DNA of 64,000 bases from Streptomyces sp. DH37 (GCF_029813835.1 NZ_JARVKV010000019.1:26316-90315), one strand, 5' to 3'; counted from the stretch's first letter, positions 46,028-55,196 are shown. The notes: generated by a model not told the origin, from the letters alone. Program-made: numbers and translations.

Positions 46028-47626
46028 GTGGATCTCGTCCTGCGCGGCGCACGCGTCGCCGACGGCACCGCCGCCCCCGCCCACCGGGCCGACGTCGGCG
46101 TCGACGGCGGCCGGATCGCCGTGGTCCACCGCGAGGGGGACCCCGGACCGCGTCCCGGCGCGCGGCGCGTGGTCGAGGCGGACGGCCTCGTCCTCGCGCC
46201 CGGGTTCATCGACATGCACGCCCACAGCGACCTGGCGCTGCTGCGCGACCCCGACCACTCCGCGAAGGCGGCCCAGGGCGTGACGCTGGAGGTGATCGGG
46301 CAGGACGGCCTGTCGTACGCGCCCGTGGACGACCGCACGCTCGGCGAGGTGCGGCAGGCGATCACCGGCTGGAACGGGGACGGCGGGGACGTCGACTTCG
46401 ACTGGCGCACGGTCGGGGAGTACCTGGACCGGCTCGACCGCGGCATCGCCGTCAACGCCGCCTACCTCGTCCCCCACGGCACGGTGCGGGCGCTGGCCGT
46501 CGGCTGGGAGGACCGGCCCGCCGCGGACGGGGAGCTGGACCGGATGCGGCGCCTGGTCGCCGAGGGCCTGGAGCAGGGCGCGGTGGGGATGTCGTCCGGC
46601 CTGACGTACACCCCGGGAATGTACGCCCCGGACTCCGAACTGACCGAGCTGTGCCGGGTGGTGGCGTCCTACGGCGGCTACCACTGCCCCCACCACCGCT
46701 CCTACGGCGCGGGCGCGCTGGAGGCGTACGCGCAGATGATCGAGGTCGCCCGCGCCTCCGGATGCGCCCTGCACCTGGCGCACGCCACCGTGAACTTCTC
46801 CGTCAACGCGGGCCGCGCCCCCGAGCTGCTGGCCCTGCTGGACGCGGCCCTGGACGACGGGGTGGACCTGACGCTGGACAGCTATCCCTACCTGCCCGGC
46901 TGCACCACCCTGGCCGCGCTGCTGCCCAGCTGGGCCGCCGAGGGCGGGCCCGGGGCGGCCCTCGCCCGGCTGCGGGACGCGGGGACCTGCGCCCGGATCC
47001 GGCACGCGATGGAGGTCGAGGGCTCGGACGGCTGCCACGGGGTGCCGGTCGACTGGGACACCGTGGAGGTCTCCGGGGTGGCCGACCCCTCCCTGGCCGG
47101 GTACACCGGCCGCACGATCGCGCGGGCGGCGGCCGAGCGCGGCGAGGAGCCGTTCGCCGTGGCGCGGCGGCTGCTGCTGGAGGACCGGCTGGGCACCACC
47201 GTCCTCCAGCACGTCGGGCACGAGGAGAACGTCCGGGCGATCATGCGGCACCGCGCCCACACCGGCGGCAGCGACGGCATCCTCGTCGGCGACCGGCCGC
47301 ACCCGCGGGCGTACGGCACCTTCCCGCACTACCTGGGCCACTACGTGCGCGAGCTGGGCGTGCTGTCGCTGGAGGAGTGCGTGGCGCACCTGACCGGCCG
47401 GCCGGCCGCCCGGCTGCGGCTGCCGGACCGCGGGCTGGTGCGCGAGGGGTACCGGGCGGACCTGGTGCTGTTCGACCCGCGGACGGTGGCGGCGGGCGCG
47501 ACGTTCGACGCGCCGCGCACCCCGCCGACGGGCATCCCGCACGTCCTGGTCGACGGCCGGTTCGCCGTCGAGGACGGCCGCCGCACCGGTGTGCTCGCCG
47601 GCCGCTCGGTGCGGCGCGGCGGCTGA
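46028..47626 (+). CDS. N-acyl-D-amino-acid deacylase (D-aminoacylase)
   Basis: A 532-residue amidohydrolase-superfamily enzyme. Metal ligands H64 and H66 lie in GFIDMHAHSDLAL; further motifs are SSGLTYTPGMYA, TLDSYPYLPG and the family's C-terminal GSDGILVGDRPHPRAYGTFPHYLG. Releases free D-amino acids from N-acyl forms, feeding the deaminase encoded upstream. GTG at 46028 with GGAG six bases earlier. The 77-nt gap after the deaminase holds imperfect repeats of ACCGAATCCGACAC. High confidence in family. Confidence 0.91.
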   Translation: MDLVLRGARVADGTAAPAHRADVGVDGGRIAVVHREGDPGPRPGARRVVEADGLVLAPGFIDMHAHSDLALLRDPDHSAKAAQGVTLEVIGQDGLSYAPVDDRTLGEVRQAITGWNGDGGDVDFDWRTVGEYLDRLDRGIAVNAAYLVPHGTVRALAVGWEDRPAADGELDRMRRLVAEGLEQGAVGMSSGLTYTPGMYAPDSELTELCRVVASYGGYHCPHHRSYGAGALEAYAQMIEVARASGCALHLAHATVNFSVNAGRAPELLALLDAALDDGVDLTLDSYPYLPGCTTLAALLPSWAAEGGPGAALARLRDAGTCARIRHAMEVEGSDGCHGVPVDWDTVEVSGVADPSLAGYTGRTIARAAAERGEEPFAVARRLLLEDRLGTTVLQHVGHEENVRAIMRHRAHTGGSDGILVGDRPHPRAYGTFPHYLGHYVRELGVLSLEECVAHLTGRPAARLRLPDRGLVREGYRADLVLFDPRTVAAGATFDAPRTPPTGIPHVLVDGRFAVEDGRRTGVLAGRSVRRGG

Positions 47627-47695
47627 CGCGCCGCGCCGGGCGGGGACGGCGGAACCGGGCGGGGACGGCGGAACCGGACGGGACCGGGCGGGGTG

Positions 47696-48421
47696 TCAGG
47701 AGGCGTCGTAGGCGACCAGGGAGATCCCCACGTAGTGGACGGCGAAGGCGGCCAGCGTGAGGGAGTGGAAGACCTCGTGGAAGCCGAACCAGCGCGGTGA
47801 GGGGTTCGGCCGCTTGATGCCGTAGACGACCCCGCCCACGCTGTAGAGCAGGCCGCCGACGATCACGCACACCAGGACGGCGACGCCGCCCGCGCGCAGG
47901 AAGTCGGGCAGGAAGAACACCGCGGCCCAGCCCATCGCGATGTAGCAGGGGGTGTACAGCCAGCGCGGCGCGCCGACCCAGAAGACGCGGAAGGCGATCC
48001 CGGCGATGGCGGCGGCCCAGACCCCCCACAGCAGCAGCTGGCCGCGGCCCCCGGGGACGAGCAGGATCGTCAGGGGCGTGTAGGTGCCCGCGATGATCAG
48101 GAAGATGTTCGCGTGGTCGAGGCGGCGGAGCACGGCGTTGGCGCGCGGGCCCCAGTTCCCGCGGTGGTACAGGGCGCTGACGCCGAACAGCAGGCAGGCG
48201 GTCAGCGTGTAGACCGCGCAGGCGAGGCGGCCGCGCGGGGTCTGTGCGAGGGCCGTCAGGAAGATCCCCGAGACCAGCACGGCCGGGAACATCCCGGCGT
48301 GCAGCCAGCCCCGCAGCCGGGGTTTGACGGGGTGGACGGATCGTTCGGCTCCGCGGTCCTCACGGCCGTCGCGGTCGTCGGCGGACAGAGTCCTGGGGTG
48401 TTCGGGCACTGCGGCGGTCAT
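47696..48421 (-). CDS. HlyIII/PAQR family membrane protein
   Basis: A 241-residue seven-helix protein. PAQR motifs: SALYHRGNWG, LDHANIFLIIAGTYTPL and GFHEVFHSLTLAAFAVHY, the last with the zinc-coordinating histidines. Bacterial members are named after a hemolysin of Bacillus cereus, but most have no shown lytic function and may be membrane hydrolases. I chose the second ATG (48421); an ATG three codons upstream is possible. A 19-bp tandem repeat lies downstream at 47636-47673. Confidence 0.87.
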   Translation of the reverse strand: MTAAVPEHPRTLSADDRDGREDRGAERSVHPVKPRLRGWLHAGMFPAVLVSGIFLTALAQTPRGRLACAVYTLTACLLFGVSALYHRGNWGPRANAVLRRLDHANIFLIIAGTYTPLTILLVPGGRGQLLLWGVWAAAIAGIAFRVFWVGAPRWLYTPCYIAMGWAAVFFLPDFLRAGGVAVLVCVIVGGLLYSVGGVVYGIKRPNPSPRWFGFHEVFHSLTLAAFAVHYVGISLVAYDAS

Positions 48422-48480
48422 GGGTCTCATCGTAACTACGCGACCGTAGGTTCTCCTCTGCGCGTGGCGATGCTCACCCT

Positions 48481-48496
48481 CTGTCCATCTGGACAG
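48481..48496. promoter_or_regulatory. 16-bp palindrome upstream of pckG
   Basis: CTGTCCA-TC-TGGACAG, 7-bp perfect arms, in the 239-bp divergent region and 165 bp before the pckG start. Likely an operator for a repressor or activator of gluconeogenesis; the regulator is unknown. Confidence 0.55.
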
Positions 48497-48660
48497 ATTC
48501 GCTCCGAAGGCGGAATATCAAATGAGCGTGGTCGGCACCGGATGAGCAACGCCGCAGCATCCGGGTCGCAGCCCCCAAGGGGCCGACGTCCGAGTTACGG
48601 ACAGACAAACCGGATACACGTGCGGTATTCGGCACAGAACCCTCAACCTCTGGAGCGATT

Positions 48661-50496
48661 GTGGCGCGCAGTACTGCGGCTCCCGGCAACACGACCCCCA
48701 CCCGTCACCAGGAACTGATCGCCTGGGTCGACGAGATCGCGGCCCTCACCCGGCCCGACCGCGTCGTCTGGTGCGACGGCTCGGAGGCGGAGTACGAGAG
48801 GTTGTGCGGGGAACTGGTCGAGAAGGGCACGTTCAGGAAGCTCGACCCGGTCAAGCGCCCCAACTCGTACTACGCCGCCTCCGACCCCAGCGACGTGGCG
48901 CGCGTGGAGGACCGCACCTTCATCTGCTCCGAGAAGGAGGAGGACGCCGGCCCGACCAACCACTGGATGGACCCCGCGCGGATGCGCGAGGTCTTCACCG
49001 GGACGGGCGGCGAGGGAGGGATCTTCCGCGGTTCGATGCGCGGCCGGACGATGTACGTCGTCCCGTTCTGCATGGGCCCGCTGGGCTCCCCGCTCTCCGC
49101 GCTGGGCGTGGAGATCACCGACTCCGCGTACGTGGCCGTCTCCATGCGGACGATGACCCGCATGGGCAGCGCCGTGCTGGAGGAGCTGGGCGAGGACGGG
49201 ACGTTCGTCCGGGCCGTCCACACCGTCGGCGCCCCGCTGGAGCCGGGCCAGGAGGACGTCCCCTGGCCCTGCAACCCCACCAAGTACATCTCCCACTTCC
49301 CCGAGACCCGTGAGATCTGGTCCTACGGCTCGGGCTACGGCGGCAACGCGCTGCTGGGCAAGAAGTGCTACGCGCTGCGCATCGCCTCGGTGATGGCGCG
49401 CGACGAGGGCTGGCTCGCCGAGCACATGCTGATCCTGAAGCTCACCCCGCCGCGGGGCGAGTCGAAGTACGTGGCCGCGGCCTTCCCCAGCGCGTGCGGC
49501 AAGACCAACCTCGCGATGCTGGAGCCGACGATCCCGGGCTGGACGGTCGAGACGATCGGCGACGACATCGCCTGGATGCGCTTCGGCGAGGACGGCCGCC
49601 TCTACGCGATCAACCCCGAGGCCGGCTTCTTCGGCGTGGCGCCGGGCACCGGCGAGCACACCAACGCCAACGCGATGAAGACCCTGTGGGGCAACGCGAT
49701 CTTCACCAACGTCGCGCTCACCGACGACGGCGACGTGTGGTGGGAGGGCATGACCGAGGAGCCCCCGGCGCACCTGACCGACTGGCGGGGCGACGACTGG
49801 ACGCCCGCCTCCGGCACCCCGGCCGCGCACCCCAACGCCCGCTTCACCGTGCCCGCGTCGCAGTGCCCGATCATCGCGCCGGAGTGGGAGGACCCGCGGG
49901 GCGTGCCGATCTCGGCGATCCTCTTCGGCGGCCGCCGCGCCAGCGCGGTGCCGCTGGTGACGGAGTCCTTCGACTGGCAGCACGGCGTCTTCCTGGGCGC
50001 CAACGTCGCCTCGGAGAAGACGGCCGCGGCCGAGGGCCGGGTCGGCGAGCTGCGCCGCGACCCGTTCGCCATGCTGCCGTTCTGCGGCTACAACATGGGC
50101 GACTACATGGGTCACTGGCTGGAGGTCGGCGCCGGGGCCGACCCGGAGAAGCTGCCGAAGATCTACTACGTGAACTGGTTCCGCAAGGACGACGAGGGCC
50201 GGTTCGTGTGGCCGGGCTTCGGCGAGAACAGCCGCGTGCTCAAGTGGATCGTCGGCCGGCTCAACGGCGAGGCGGAGGGCACGAAGACGCCCATCGGCAT
50301 CGTCCCGGCGAAGGAGGCCCTGGACACCGACGGCCTGGAGCTGTCCGAGGCGGACCTGGAGTTCCTGCTGAAGGTGGACGAGAAGGTCTGGCGCGAGGAG
50401 GCCGCCCTCATCCCCGAGCACCTGAACACCTTCGGCGACCACACCCCGAAGGCCATGTGGGACGAGTACCGCGCCCTGGTCGAGCGCCTGGGCTGA
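48661..50496 (+). CDS. pckG: Phosphoenolpyruvate carboxykinase (GTP)
   Basis: A 611-residue enzyme converting oxaloacetate and GTP to phosphoenolpyruvate, the first step of gluconeogenesis. Kinase P-loop [12 protein letters not shown], metal/GTP motif [10 protein letters not shown], substrate region [20 protein letters not shown] (within [13 protein letters not shown]) and [10 protein letters not shown] near the C-terminus. Length matches GTP-type PEPCKs. GTG start at 48661, with GGAG seven bases upstream. Works with glpX at 1241. High confidence. Confidence 0.97.
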   Translation: MARSTAAPGNTTPTRHQELIAWVDEIAALTRPDRVVWCDGSEAEYERLCGELVEKGTFRKLDPVKRPNSYYAASDPSDVARVEDRTFICSEKEEDAGPTNHWMDPARMREVFTGTGGEGGIFRGSMRGRTMYVVPFCMGPLGSPLSALGVEITDSAYVAVSMRTMTRMGSAVLEELGEDGTFVRAVHTVGAPLEPGQEDVPWPCNPTKYISHFPETREIWSYGSGYGGNALLGKKCYALRIASVMARDEGWLAEHMLILKLTPPRGESKYVAAAFPSACGKTNLAMLEPTIPGWTVETIGDDIAWMRFGEDGRLYAINPEAGFFGVAPGTGEHTNANAMKTLWGNAIFTNVALTDDGDVWWEGMTEEPPAHLTDWRGDDWTPASGTPAAHPNARFTVPASQCPIIAPEWEDPRGVPISAILFGGRRASAVPLVTESFDWQHGVFLGANVASEKTAAAEGRVGELRRDPFAMLPFCGYNMGDYMGHWLEVGAGADPEKLPKIYYVNWFRKDDEGRFVWPGFGENSRVLKWIVGRLNGEAEGTKTPIGIVPAKEALDTDGLELSEADLEFLLKVDEKVWREEAALIPEHLNTFGDHTPKAMWDEYRALVERLG

Positions 50497-50587
50497 GCGA
50501 CCGGCAGCGGCCCGCGGGTTCCCGCCGTCCGGACGGCGCCGGACGGTTGCCGGACGGATGCAGACCGGATGCCGGGCGGGCTCCGGC

Positions 50588-51013
50588 TCAGCCGACCTCG
50601 GCCAGGCCGAGCGCCCGGGCGTGGGCCTCCAGCCGCTCGGCGGCCAGTTCGGCGGCCGCCGCGTCGGAGCGGGAGGTGGCCACGACCAGCGCCTGCCCGG
50701 CGAGGGTGTGGGCCCGCTGGTGGAGGGCCGCGACGCGGGAGGCGCCGGCCCCGGCGGCGGACGGCGTGGCCCGCAGCGGGGCGCGTCCCCCGCACAACCG
50801 GGTGACCTGGGCGTCCAGCCGTTGTGCGGCGGCGTCCAGCTCCGCGCCCGGGGTGTGGACGCGGAGTTCGTCGGTCACGGTCAGCAGCGCGGTCAGATGC
50901 CCGGCGAGCCTGTTGTCCAGCTCCTCCTCGCGGGAGCGGCGCGGGAGGAGTCCCTCGGTCCCGGCCGGATCGGCCATGGTGTGGACCGACGGCGTGCGAA
51001 TCGGTTCGTACAT
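50588..51013 (-). CDS. Hypothetical helical protein next to pckG
   Basis: A 141-residue Ala/Leu/Arg-rich protein, predicted all-helical by eye (LDNRLAGHLTALLTVTDELRVH, ELDAAAQRLDAQVTRL, VAALHQRAHTLAGQALVVATSRSDAAAAELAAERLEAHARAL in parts). Possible four-helix bundle, no signal peptide or metal motif. GGAGG lies 7 nt before the ATG at 51013, an unusually good RBS. A palindromic box 39 bp upstream suggests dedicated regulation. Not recognised. Confidence 0.7.
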   Translation of the reverse strand: MYEPIRTPSVHTMADPAGTEGLLPRRSREEELDNRLAGHLTALLTVTDELRVHTPGAELDAAAQRLDAQVTRLCGGRAPLRATPSAAGAGASRVAALHQRAHTLAGQALVVATSRSDAAAAELAAERLEAHARALGLAEVG

Positions 51014-51051
51014 GGGATGGCCTCCTGGCAGATTCAGGAGTCCATCTTAAC

Positions 51052-51066
51052 TTGGACACTGTCTAA
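51052..51066. promoter_or_regulatory. Palindromic box TTGGACACTGTCTAA
   Basis: Imperfect 15-bp palindrome (TTrGACA-N-TGTCyAA). On the minus strand it lies between a possible -35 CAACTT and -10 TAAGAT (16-bp spacer) upstream of the gene at 50588. The surrounding 50 bp are distinctly AT-rich for this genome. Repressor unknown. Confidence 0.55.
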
Positions 51067-51266
51067 AGTTGCTCTCGGTGCGGGAAAGGCCTCCCCCGTC
51101 CCCCGCGCCGTCCCATTCCCGGACGGAACCGCAGGCGGGAGCGGCCGGGTCATCCCCCCGTCCCCCCGCGGCCCACCGCTCGTTGACCCCGTGGAGCGGG
51201 CCGTGAAAGACCTCTGAGCGACTCGGGGCAAGCGCTGTCCCGAGACGACGGAGAAGGGACGGATGG

Positions 51267-51662
51267 ATGAGCCGAATCAAGGCGGCCCGCTCGAAGGTCG
51301 CCCTCGCCGCCGGGGCGGCCGTACTGGCCGGGCTCGGGGTCGGAGCCACGGCGGCCCCCGCGCAGGCGGCCTGGTCCGACTGCAGTTCCGGCGCCCTGTG
51401 CGCGTACCTGAGCACCAACGGCGGCGGCGATCCCGGCGAGGTGTTCGGGAACAACAACGACCTGCGGCAGTACAACAAGTTCAACAACGCCAGGTCGGTC
51501 TACAACAACGGCAACCAGTGCGACGTGCGCATCTACACGCTGCTCAACCGCCAGGGCAGCAGCGTCGTGCTGCACCGGGGCAACGCGATCTACGACACCC
51601 ACACCTGGAACGGCGGCATGTTCCGCTACGGCGTCGCCTCCAACGTGTGGGTGAACTGCTGA
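51267..51662 (+). CDS. Peptidase inhibitor I36-like secreted protein
   Basis: A 131-residue secreted protein. The signal peptide ends PAQA-AW near residue 36, giving a mature domain of about 96 residues. It has a Greek-key-like pattern CSSGALCAYLSTNGGG and AVYNN-type NNARSVYNNGNQCDVRIY, with four cysteines for two disulfides. The pattern fits the Streptomyces I36/SMPI metalloprotease-inhibitor family, but many members have no known target. Lipoprotein gene follows after five bases. Family call moderate. Confidence 0.8.
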   Translation: MSRIKAARSKVALAAGAAVLAGLGVGATAAPAQAAWSDCSSGALCAYLSTNGGGDPGEVFGNNNDLRQYNKFNNARSVYNNGNQCDVRIYTLLNRQGSSVVLHRGNAIYDTHTWNGGMFRYGVASNVWVNC

Positions 51663-51667
51663 TCCCG

Positions 51668-52600
51668 ATGCGCCGACCGCTGTGGCTCGCCGCCGCGGCC
51701 CTCCTCGTGGCCGGATGCTCGGCATCCGGCCACGAGGCCGCCGGCGGCACGCCGGACCCCCGGCCGTTCTCGGGCGCGACCCACTTCTCCGCCGACGAGG
51801 CCCGGGCCCTGCACCGCGCCGAGGAGGCGGAGGTCGGGGCCTGCATGGAGCGGCGCGGCCTGACCTACCGCACCGCCACCGCCGGCGACGCCCGCAGGGA
51901 CGCCGCCGACAGCCCCTACGGGCTGCTCCGCCCCGGCTGGGCCGGGAGCGACGGCTACGGGATGACCGCGAGAGTGCTGGCCGGGCCCCCGCCCGACCCC
52001 AACGAGGCGCACCTGGCCGGGCTGTCCGGCCGGGAACGCGCCCGGTGGCGGACCGCGCTGCTGGGCGGCGAGGAGGGCCGCGAGGAGTTCGCCGTCCCGG
52101 GCGGACCGACCCTCGTCTACTCCCCGGACTCCTGCGTCCACACCGCCCGGACGGAGGTCTACGGCGAGGGGTGGACGCGCCTGGAGTTCTCGCTGCAGCA
52201 CGCGGGCAACGAGGTCATCGAGCGCACCTACCGCTCCCCCGGCTTCCGCGGGGCCCAGGCGGAGTGGGCACGGTGCATGCGCGAGGAGGGATACGCCTAC
52301 CGGACGCTGGAGGACCCGCGCGACAGGATCCAGCGGATGCTCGACACGGCGCGCGGCGACCCCGGGCGGCTGCGGGCGGCCGGGCGCGCGGAGCTGGCCT
52401 CAGCCCGGCAGGACCTGGAGTGCCAGCTCGGCGTGGACCTGCACCGCAGGGTGGCCGAGGCCCAGCGGACGGCGGAGGAGCCGGTCCGCCGGCGGTGGGC
52501 GGCCGATCTCGAACGGTTCGCGGGGATGAGGGAGGCGGCCGTCGGCCGCGCCCGGCACATGACCGAAAGCGGCAGTCCGCCGGCCCCCGGGCGCTCGTAG
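51668..52600 (+). CDS. Putative lipoprotein, unknown function
   Basis: A 310-residue lipoprotein with lipobox VAGC (Cys17). The mature part is helical and charged; two Cys-containing motifs, EAEVGACMERRGLTYRTAT and EWARCMREEGYAYRTLED, look like an internal duplication of a C-M-x-x-x-G-Y/L-x-Y-R-T unit. That pattern is typical of a poorly studied Streptomyces surface protein family. Its start is only 5 nt after the I36 stop. A strong hairpin overlaps the signal-peptide codons. Function unknown. Confidence 0.78.
   Translation: MRRPLWLAAAALLVAGCSASGHEAAGGTPDPRPFSGATHFSADEARALHRAEEAEVGACMERRGLTYRTATAGDARRDAADSPYGLLRPGWAGSDGYGMTARVLAGPPPDPNEAHLAGLSGRERARWRTALLGGEEGREEFAVPGGPTLVYSPDSCVHTARTEVYGEGWTRLEFSLQHAGNEVIERTYRSPGFRGAQAEWARCMREEGYAYRTLEDPRDRIQRMLDTARGDPGRLRAAGRAELASARQDLECQLGVDLHRRVAEAQRTAEEPVRRRWAADLERFAGMREAAVGRARHMTESGSPPAPGRS
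51704..51736 (+). terminator. Terminator-like hairpin within the lipoprotein signal sequence
   Basis: A perfect 15-bp stem (51704-51718 with 51722-51736) and a 3-nt loop, beginning 42 nt after the I36 stop. It lies inside codons 13-23 of the lipoprotein. As strong as the intergenic terminators in this window, it may attenuate transcription between the genes. Confidence 0.55.
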
Positions 52601-52642
52601 CATGGGGACACCACCCGCCGAACGGCTCATGGGGGAGGCCGG

Positions 52643-53182
52643 ATGGACAACGGCGAGGCCGCGAGTTTCGCGGAAGCACTGCAGGAACTGAAGGACCGGA
52701 CACCGCACAGCTTCGAGACGCTCGCCACCCACATCGGAATCAGCCGTTCCGCACTGCACCGGTACTGCACGGCCAAGGGGGTGCCGTCCGACTTCGCGGT
52801 GGTGGAGCGGTTCGGCAAGCGGTGCCGGGCCAGCCGGGAGGAACTGATCGAGCTGCACCGGCTGTGGACACTGGCCGGAGCCGCCCGCGCCCCCGCCGCC
52901 CGGCGGGCGCGCGCCACGTCCGCCGCCGCGGCGGAACGGGCCGAGGAGGCCGGGACGCCCCGCCGGGCGCGCCGGGCGCACCTCTGGTTGACCGGGCTCA
53001 CCGGGGCCGCCGTGACCGCCACGGCCGTCGGGATCGCGCTGTCGGCGGTCCGTGCGGTGCGGCGGCGCGCCGGCGGCCGGCCCCGGCGCGAGGCCGGTGT
53101 GCTCAGTGCTGGCCGTAGCCGTCCAGGAACTTCCCGATCCGCTGCACCGCGTCCGCCAGGTCCTGCGCTGTGGGCAGGGTGA
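52643..53182 (+). CDS. HTH (XRE-like) protein with C-terminal membrane helix
   Basis: A 179-residue protein. The N-terminal 75 residues form an XRE-type HTH (SFAEALQELKDRTPHSFETLATHIGISRSALHRYCTAKGVPSDFAVVERFGKRC in parts). A basic Ala/Arg linker and a hydrophobic helix (LTGAAVTATAVGIALSAV, about 120-137) follow, then a Pro/Arg tail. The last 80 nt overlap the 3' end of the convergent aminotransferase gene. Start ATG at 52643 with GGAGG upstream. Similar HTH-TM proteins are common and poorly studied in Streptomyces. Confidence 0.72.
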   Translation: MDNGEAASFAEALQELKDRTPHSFETLATHIGISRSALHRYCTAKGVPSDFAVVERFGKRCRASREELIELHRLWTLAGAARAPAARRARATSAAAAERAEEAGTPRRARRAHLWLTGLTGAAVTATAVGIALSAVRAVRRRAGGRPRREAGVLSAGRSRPGTSRSAAPRPPGPALWAG

Positions 53183-54314
53183 CGATGCGGAAGTGGTCCG
53201 GCTCGGGCCAGTTGAAGCCCGTGCCGTGGACGACCATGATCTTCTCCGCCCGCAGCAGGTCGAGGACCATCTGCCGGTCGTCCTTGATCTTGTAGACCTG
53301 GGGGTCCAGCCGCGGGAAGAGGTAGAGCGCGCCCTTGGGCTTGACGCACGTCACGCCCGGGATGGAGGTCAGCAGCTCGTACGCGGTGTCGCGCTGCTCC
53401 AGCAGCCGCCCGCCCGGCAGCACCAGGTCGTTGATCGACTGCCGTCCGCCGAGCGCGGCGGCCACCACGTACTGGGCGGGCATGTTGGCGCACAGCCGCA
53501 TGTTCGCCAGGATCGTCAGGCCCTCGATGTAGCTGGAGGCGTGCGCCTTGGGCCCGCACACGGCCATCCAGCCGCTGCGGTAGCCGGCCACCCGGTAGGC
53601 CTTGGACAGGCCGTTGAAGGTGATGGTCAGCAGGTCGGGGGCGAGGGCGGCGGTGGGGGTGTGGGTGGCGCCGTCGTAGAGGATCTTGTCGTAGATCTCG
53701 TCGGAGTAGACGATCAGGTCGTGGCGGCGGGCGATGTCCGTCAGCCCGCGCAGCATCTCGTCGCTGTAGACGGCGCCGGTGGGGTTGTTGGGGTTGATGA
53801 CGACCAGCGCCTTGGTGCGGTCGGTCACCTTGCGCTCGATGTCGGCGAGGTCCGGCATCCAGTCGGACTGCTCGTCGCAGCGGTAGTGCACCGCGGTGCC
53901 GCCCGACAGGGAGACCGAGGCCGTCCACAGCGGGTAGTCGGGGGCCGGTACGAGCACCTCGTCGCCGTCGTCCAGCAGCGCCTGCATCGACATCTGGATC
54001 AGCTCGGAGACGCCGTTGCCGAGGTAGACGTCCTCGACGTCCAGCTCGATGCCCTTGGTCTGGTAGTGCTGCATCACCGCGCGCCGGGCCGACAGCAGCC
54101 CCTTGGCGTCGCCGTAGCCGTGCGCGGACCCGGCGTTGCGCAGCATGTCCTCGAGGATCTCCGGCGGGCACTCGAAGCCGAAGGGCGCGGGATTGCCGGT
54201 GTTGAGCTTGAGGATGCGGTGACCCGCCGCCTCCAGCCGCATGGCCTCCTCGAGAACCGGGCCCCGGATCTCGTAGCAGACATTGGCGAGTTTCGTCGAC
54301 TGGATCACCTGCAT
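53103..54314 (-). CDS. Alanine-type PLP aminotransferase (AlaA-like)
   Basis: A 403-residue fold-type I aminotransferase. PLP lysine K238 in FNGLSKAYRVAG, phosphate/PLP contacts GNGVSELIQMSM and VVINPNNPTGAVYSDEML, aspartate in IVYSDEIYDK, and C-terminal arginine in FRIVTLPT. Sequence is typical of the AlaA/ArAT-I branch converting glutamate and pyruvate to alanine. ATG at 54314; an upstream start is possible but has atypical sequence. High confidence in family. Confidence 0.91.
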   Translation of the reverse strand: MQVIQSTKLANVCYEIRGPVLEEAMRLEAAGHRILKLNTGNPAPFGFECPPEILEDMLRNAGSAHGYGDAKGLLSARRAVMQHYQTKGIELDVEDVYLGNGVSELIQMSMQALLDDGDEVLVPAPDYPLWTASVSLSGGTAVHYRCDEQSDWMPDLADIERKVTDRTKALVVINPNNPTGAVYSDEMLRGLTDIARRHDLIVYSDEIYDKILYDGATHTPTAALAPDLLTITFNGLSKAYRVAGYRSGWMAVCGPKAHASSYIEGLTILANMRLCANMPAQYVVAAALGGRQSINDLVLPGGRLLEQRDTAYELLTSIPGVTCVKPKGALYLFPRLDPQVYKIKDDRQMVLDLLRAEKIMVVHGTGFNWPEPDHFRIVTLPTAQDLADAVQRIGKFLDGYGQH

Positions 54315-54481
54315 AACGGCCACTGTACGGACCCCCGGCGCGGGGCGCTCCGTGTTTTTCCCCACGCGGGTGACGGCGGCGGGCGCCCGCCGCGCCTCCG
54401 GCCGCCGGTCCGCCGGTCCGCCGGTCCGAACAGTCCCCGTACCGCCCCGGACATGGCGCGGGCCCGGACCGATGCCCGACA

Positions 54482-55114
54482 ATGCCGTCCATGGCCCCTG
54501 CACGTACCCCGTCGTCCACCGCCGGCGCGCCCGCGCTCGGGCTGCGGGAGCGGAAGAAGATCAGGACCCGCCTGGCGATCCGGCGGGCCGCCTACCGGCT
54601 CTTCGCCGAACAGGGTTACGACGCCACCCCCGTCGACCGGATCGCCGAGGCCGCGGAGGTCTCCCCGAGCACCGTCTTCCGGTACTTCCCCACCAAGGAG
54701 GACATCGTGCTCACCGACGAGTACGACCCCGTCGTCCAGGAGGCGCTGCGCAGCCGCCCGGCCGGCGAGCCCCCGGTGCGGGCCGTGCGGGAGGCCCTGT
54801 GCGAGGTGCTGGACCGCACCTACGACGCCGACCTCGCCGAGACCTGCCAGCGCCTGGCGCTGATCCGCGACGTCCCCGCCGTCCGCGCCCGCCTGGCCGA
54901 GCACACCGAGGTCACCGGGCGGCTGCTGCGCCAGGTGCTGTCGGAGCGCACGGGGCGGCCGGTGGACGACCTGGAACTGCGCGTCGTCACGGCGGCGATG
55001 CTGGGGGCCCTGACCGAGGCGATGCTGCACTGGGCGGACGGCGGCATGCGGGGCGACCTGGGCGAGCGGGCCGCCCACGCCCTCGACGTGCTGGAGCGCG
55101 GCCTCACCCTCTGA
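54482..55114 (+). CDS. TetR-family transcriptional regulator
   Basis: A 210-residue regulator with the N-terminal HTH RTRLAIRRAAYRLFAEQGYDATPVDRIAEAAEVSPSTVFRYFPTKEDIVL (in parts) and an alpha-helical C-terminal domain. Divergent from the aminotransferase by about 170 bp, so the two could be linked, but no clear operator is seen. ATG at 54482 or 54491. Confidence 0.9.
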   Translation: MPSMAPARTPSSTAGAPALGLRERKKIRTRLAIRRAAYRLFAEQGYDATPVDRIAEAAEVSPSTVFRYFPTKEDIVLTDEYDPVVQEALRSRPAGEPPVRAVREALCEVLDRTYDADLAETCQRLALIRDVPAVRARLAEHTEVTGRLLRQVLSERTGRPVDDLELRVVTAAMLGALTEAMLHWADGGMRGDLGERAAHALDVLERGLTL

Positions 55115-55196
55115 GGCCGGGGCGCGCCGGCCGTCCGCCGGGCGCCCCGGAGCCCCGGAGCGTCAGGACCGGGCCAGGGCGGGGTCGGAGCCGGGA

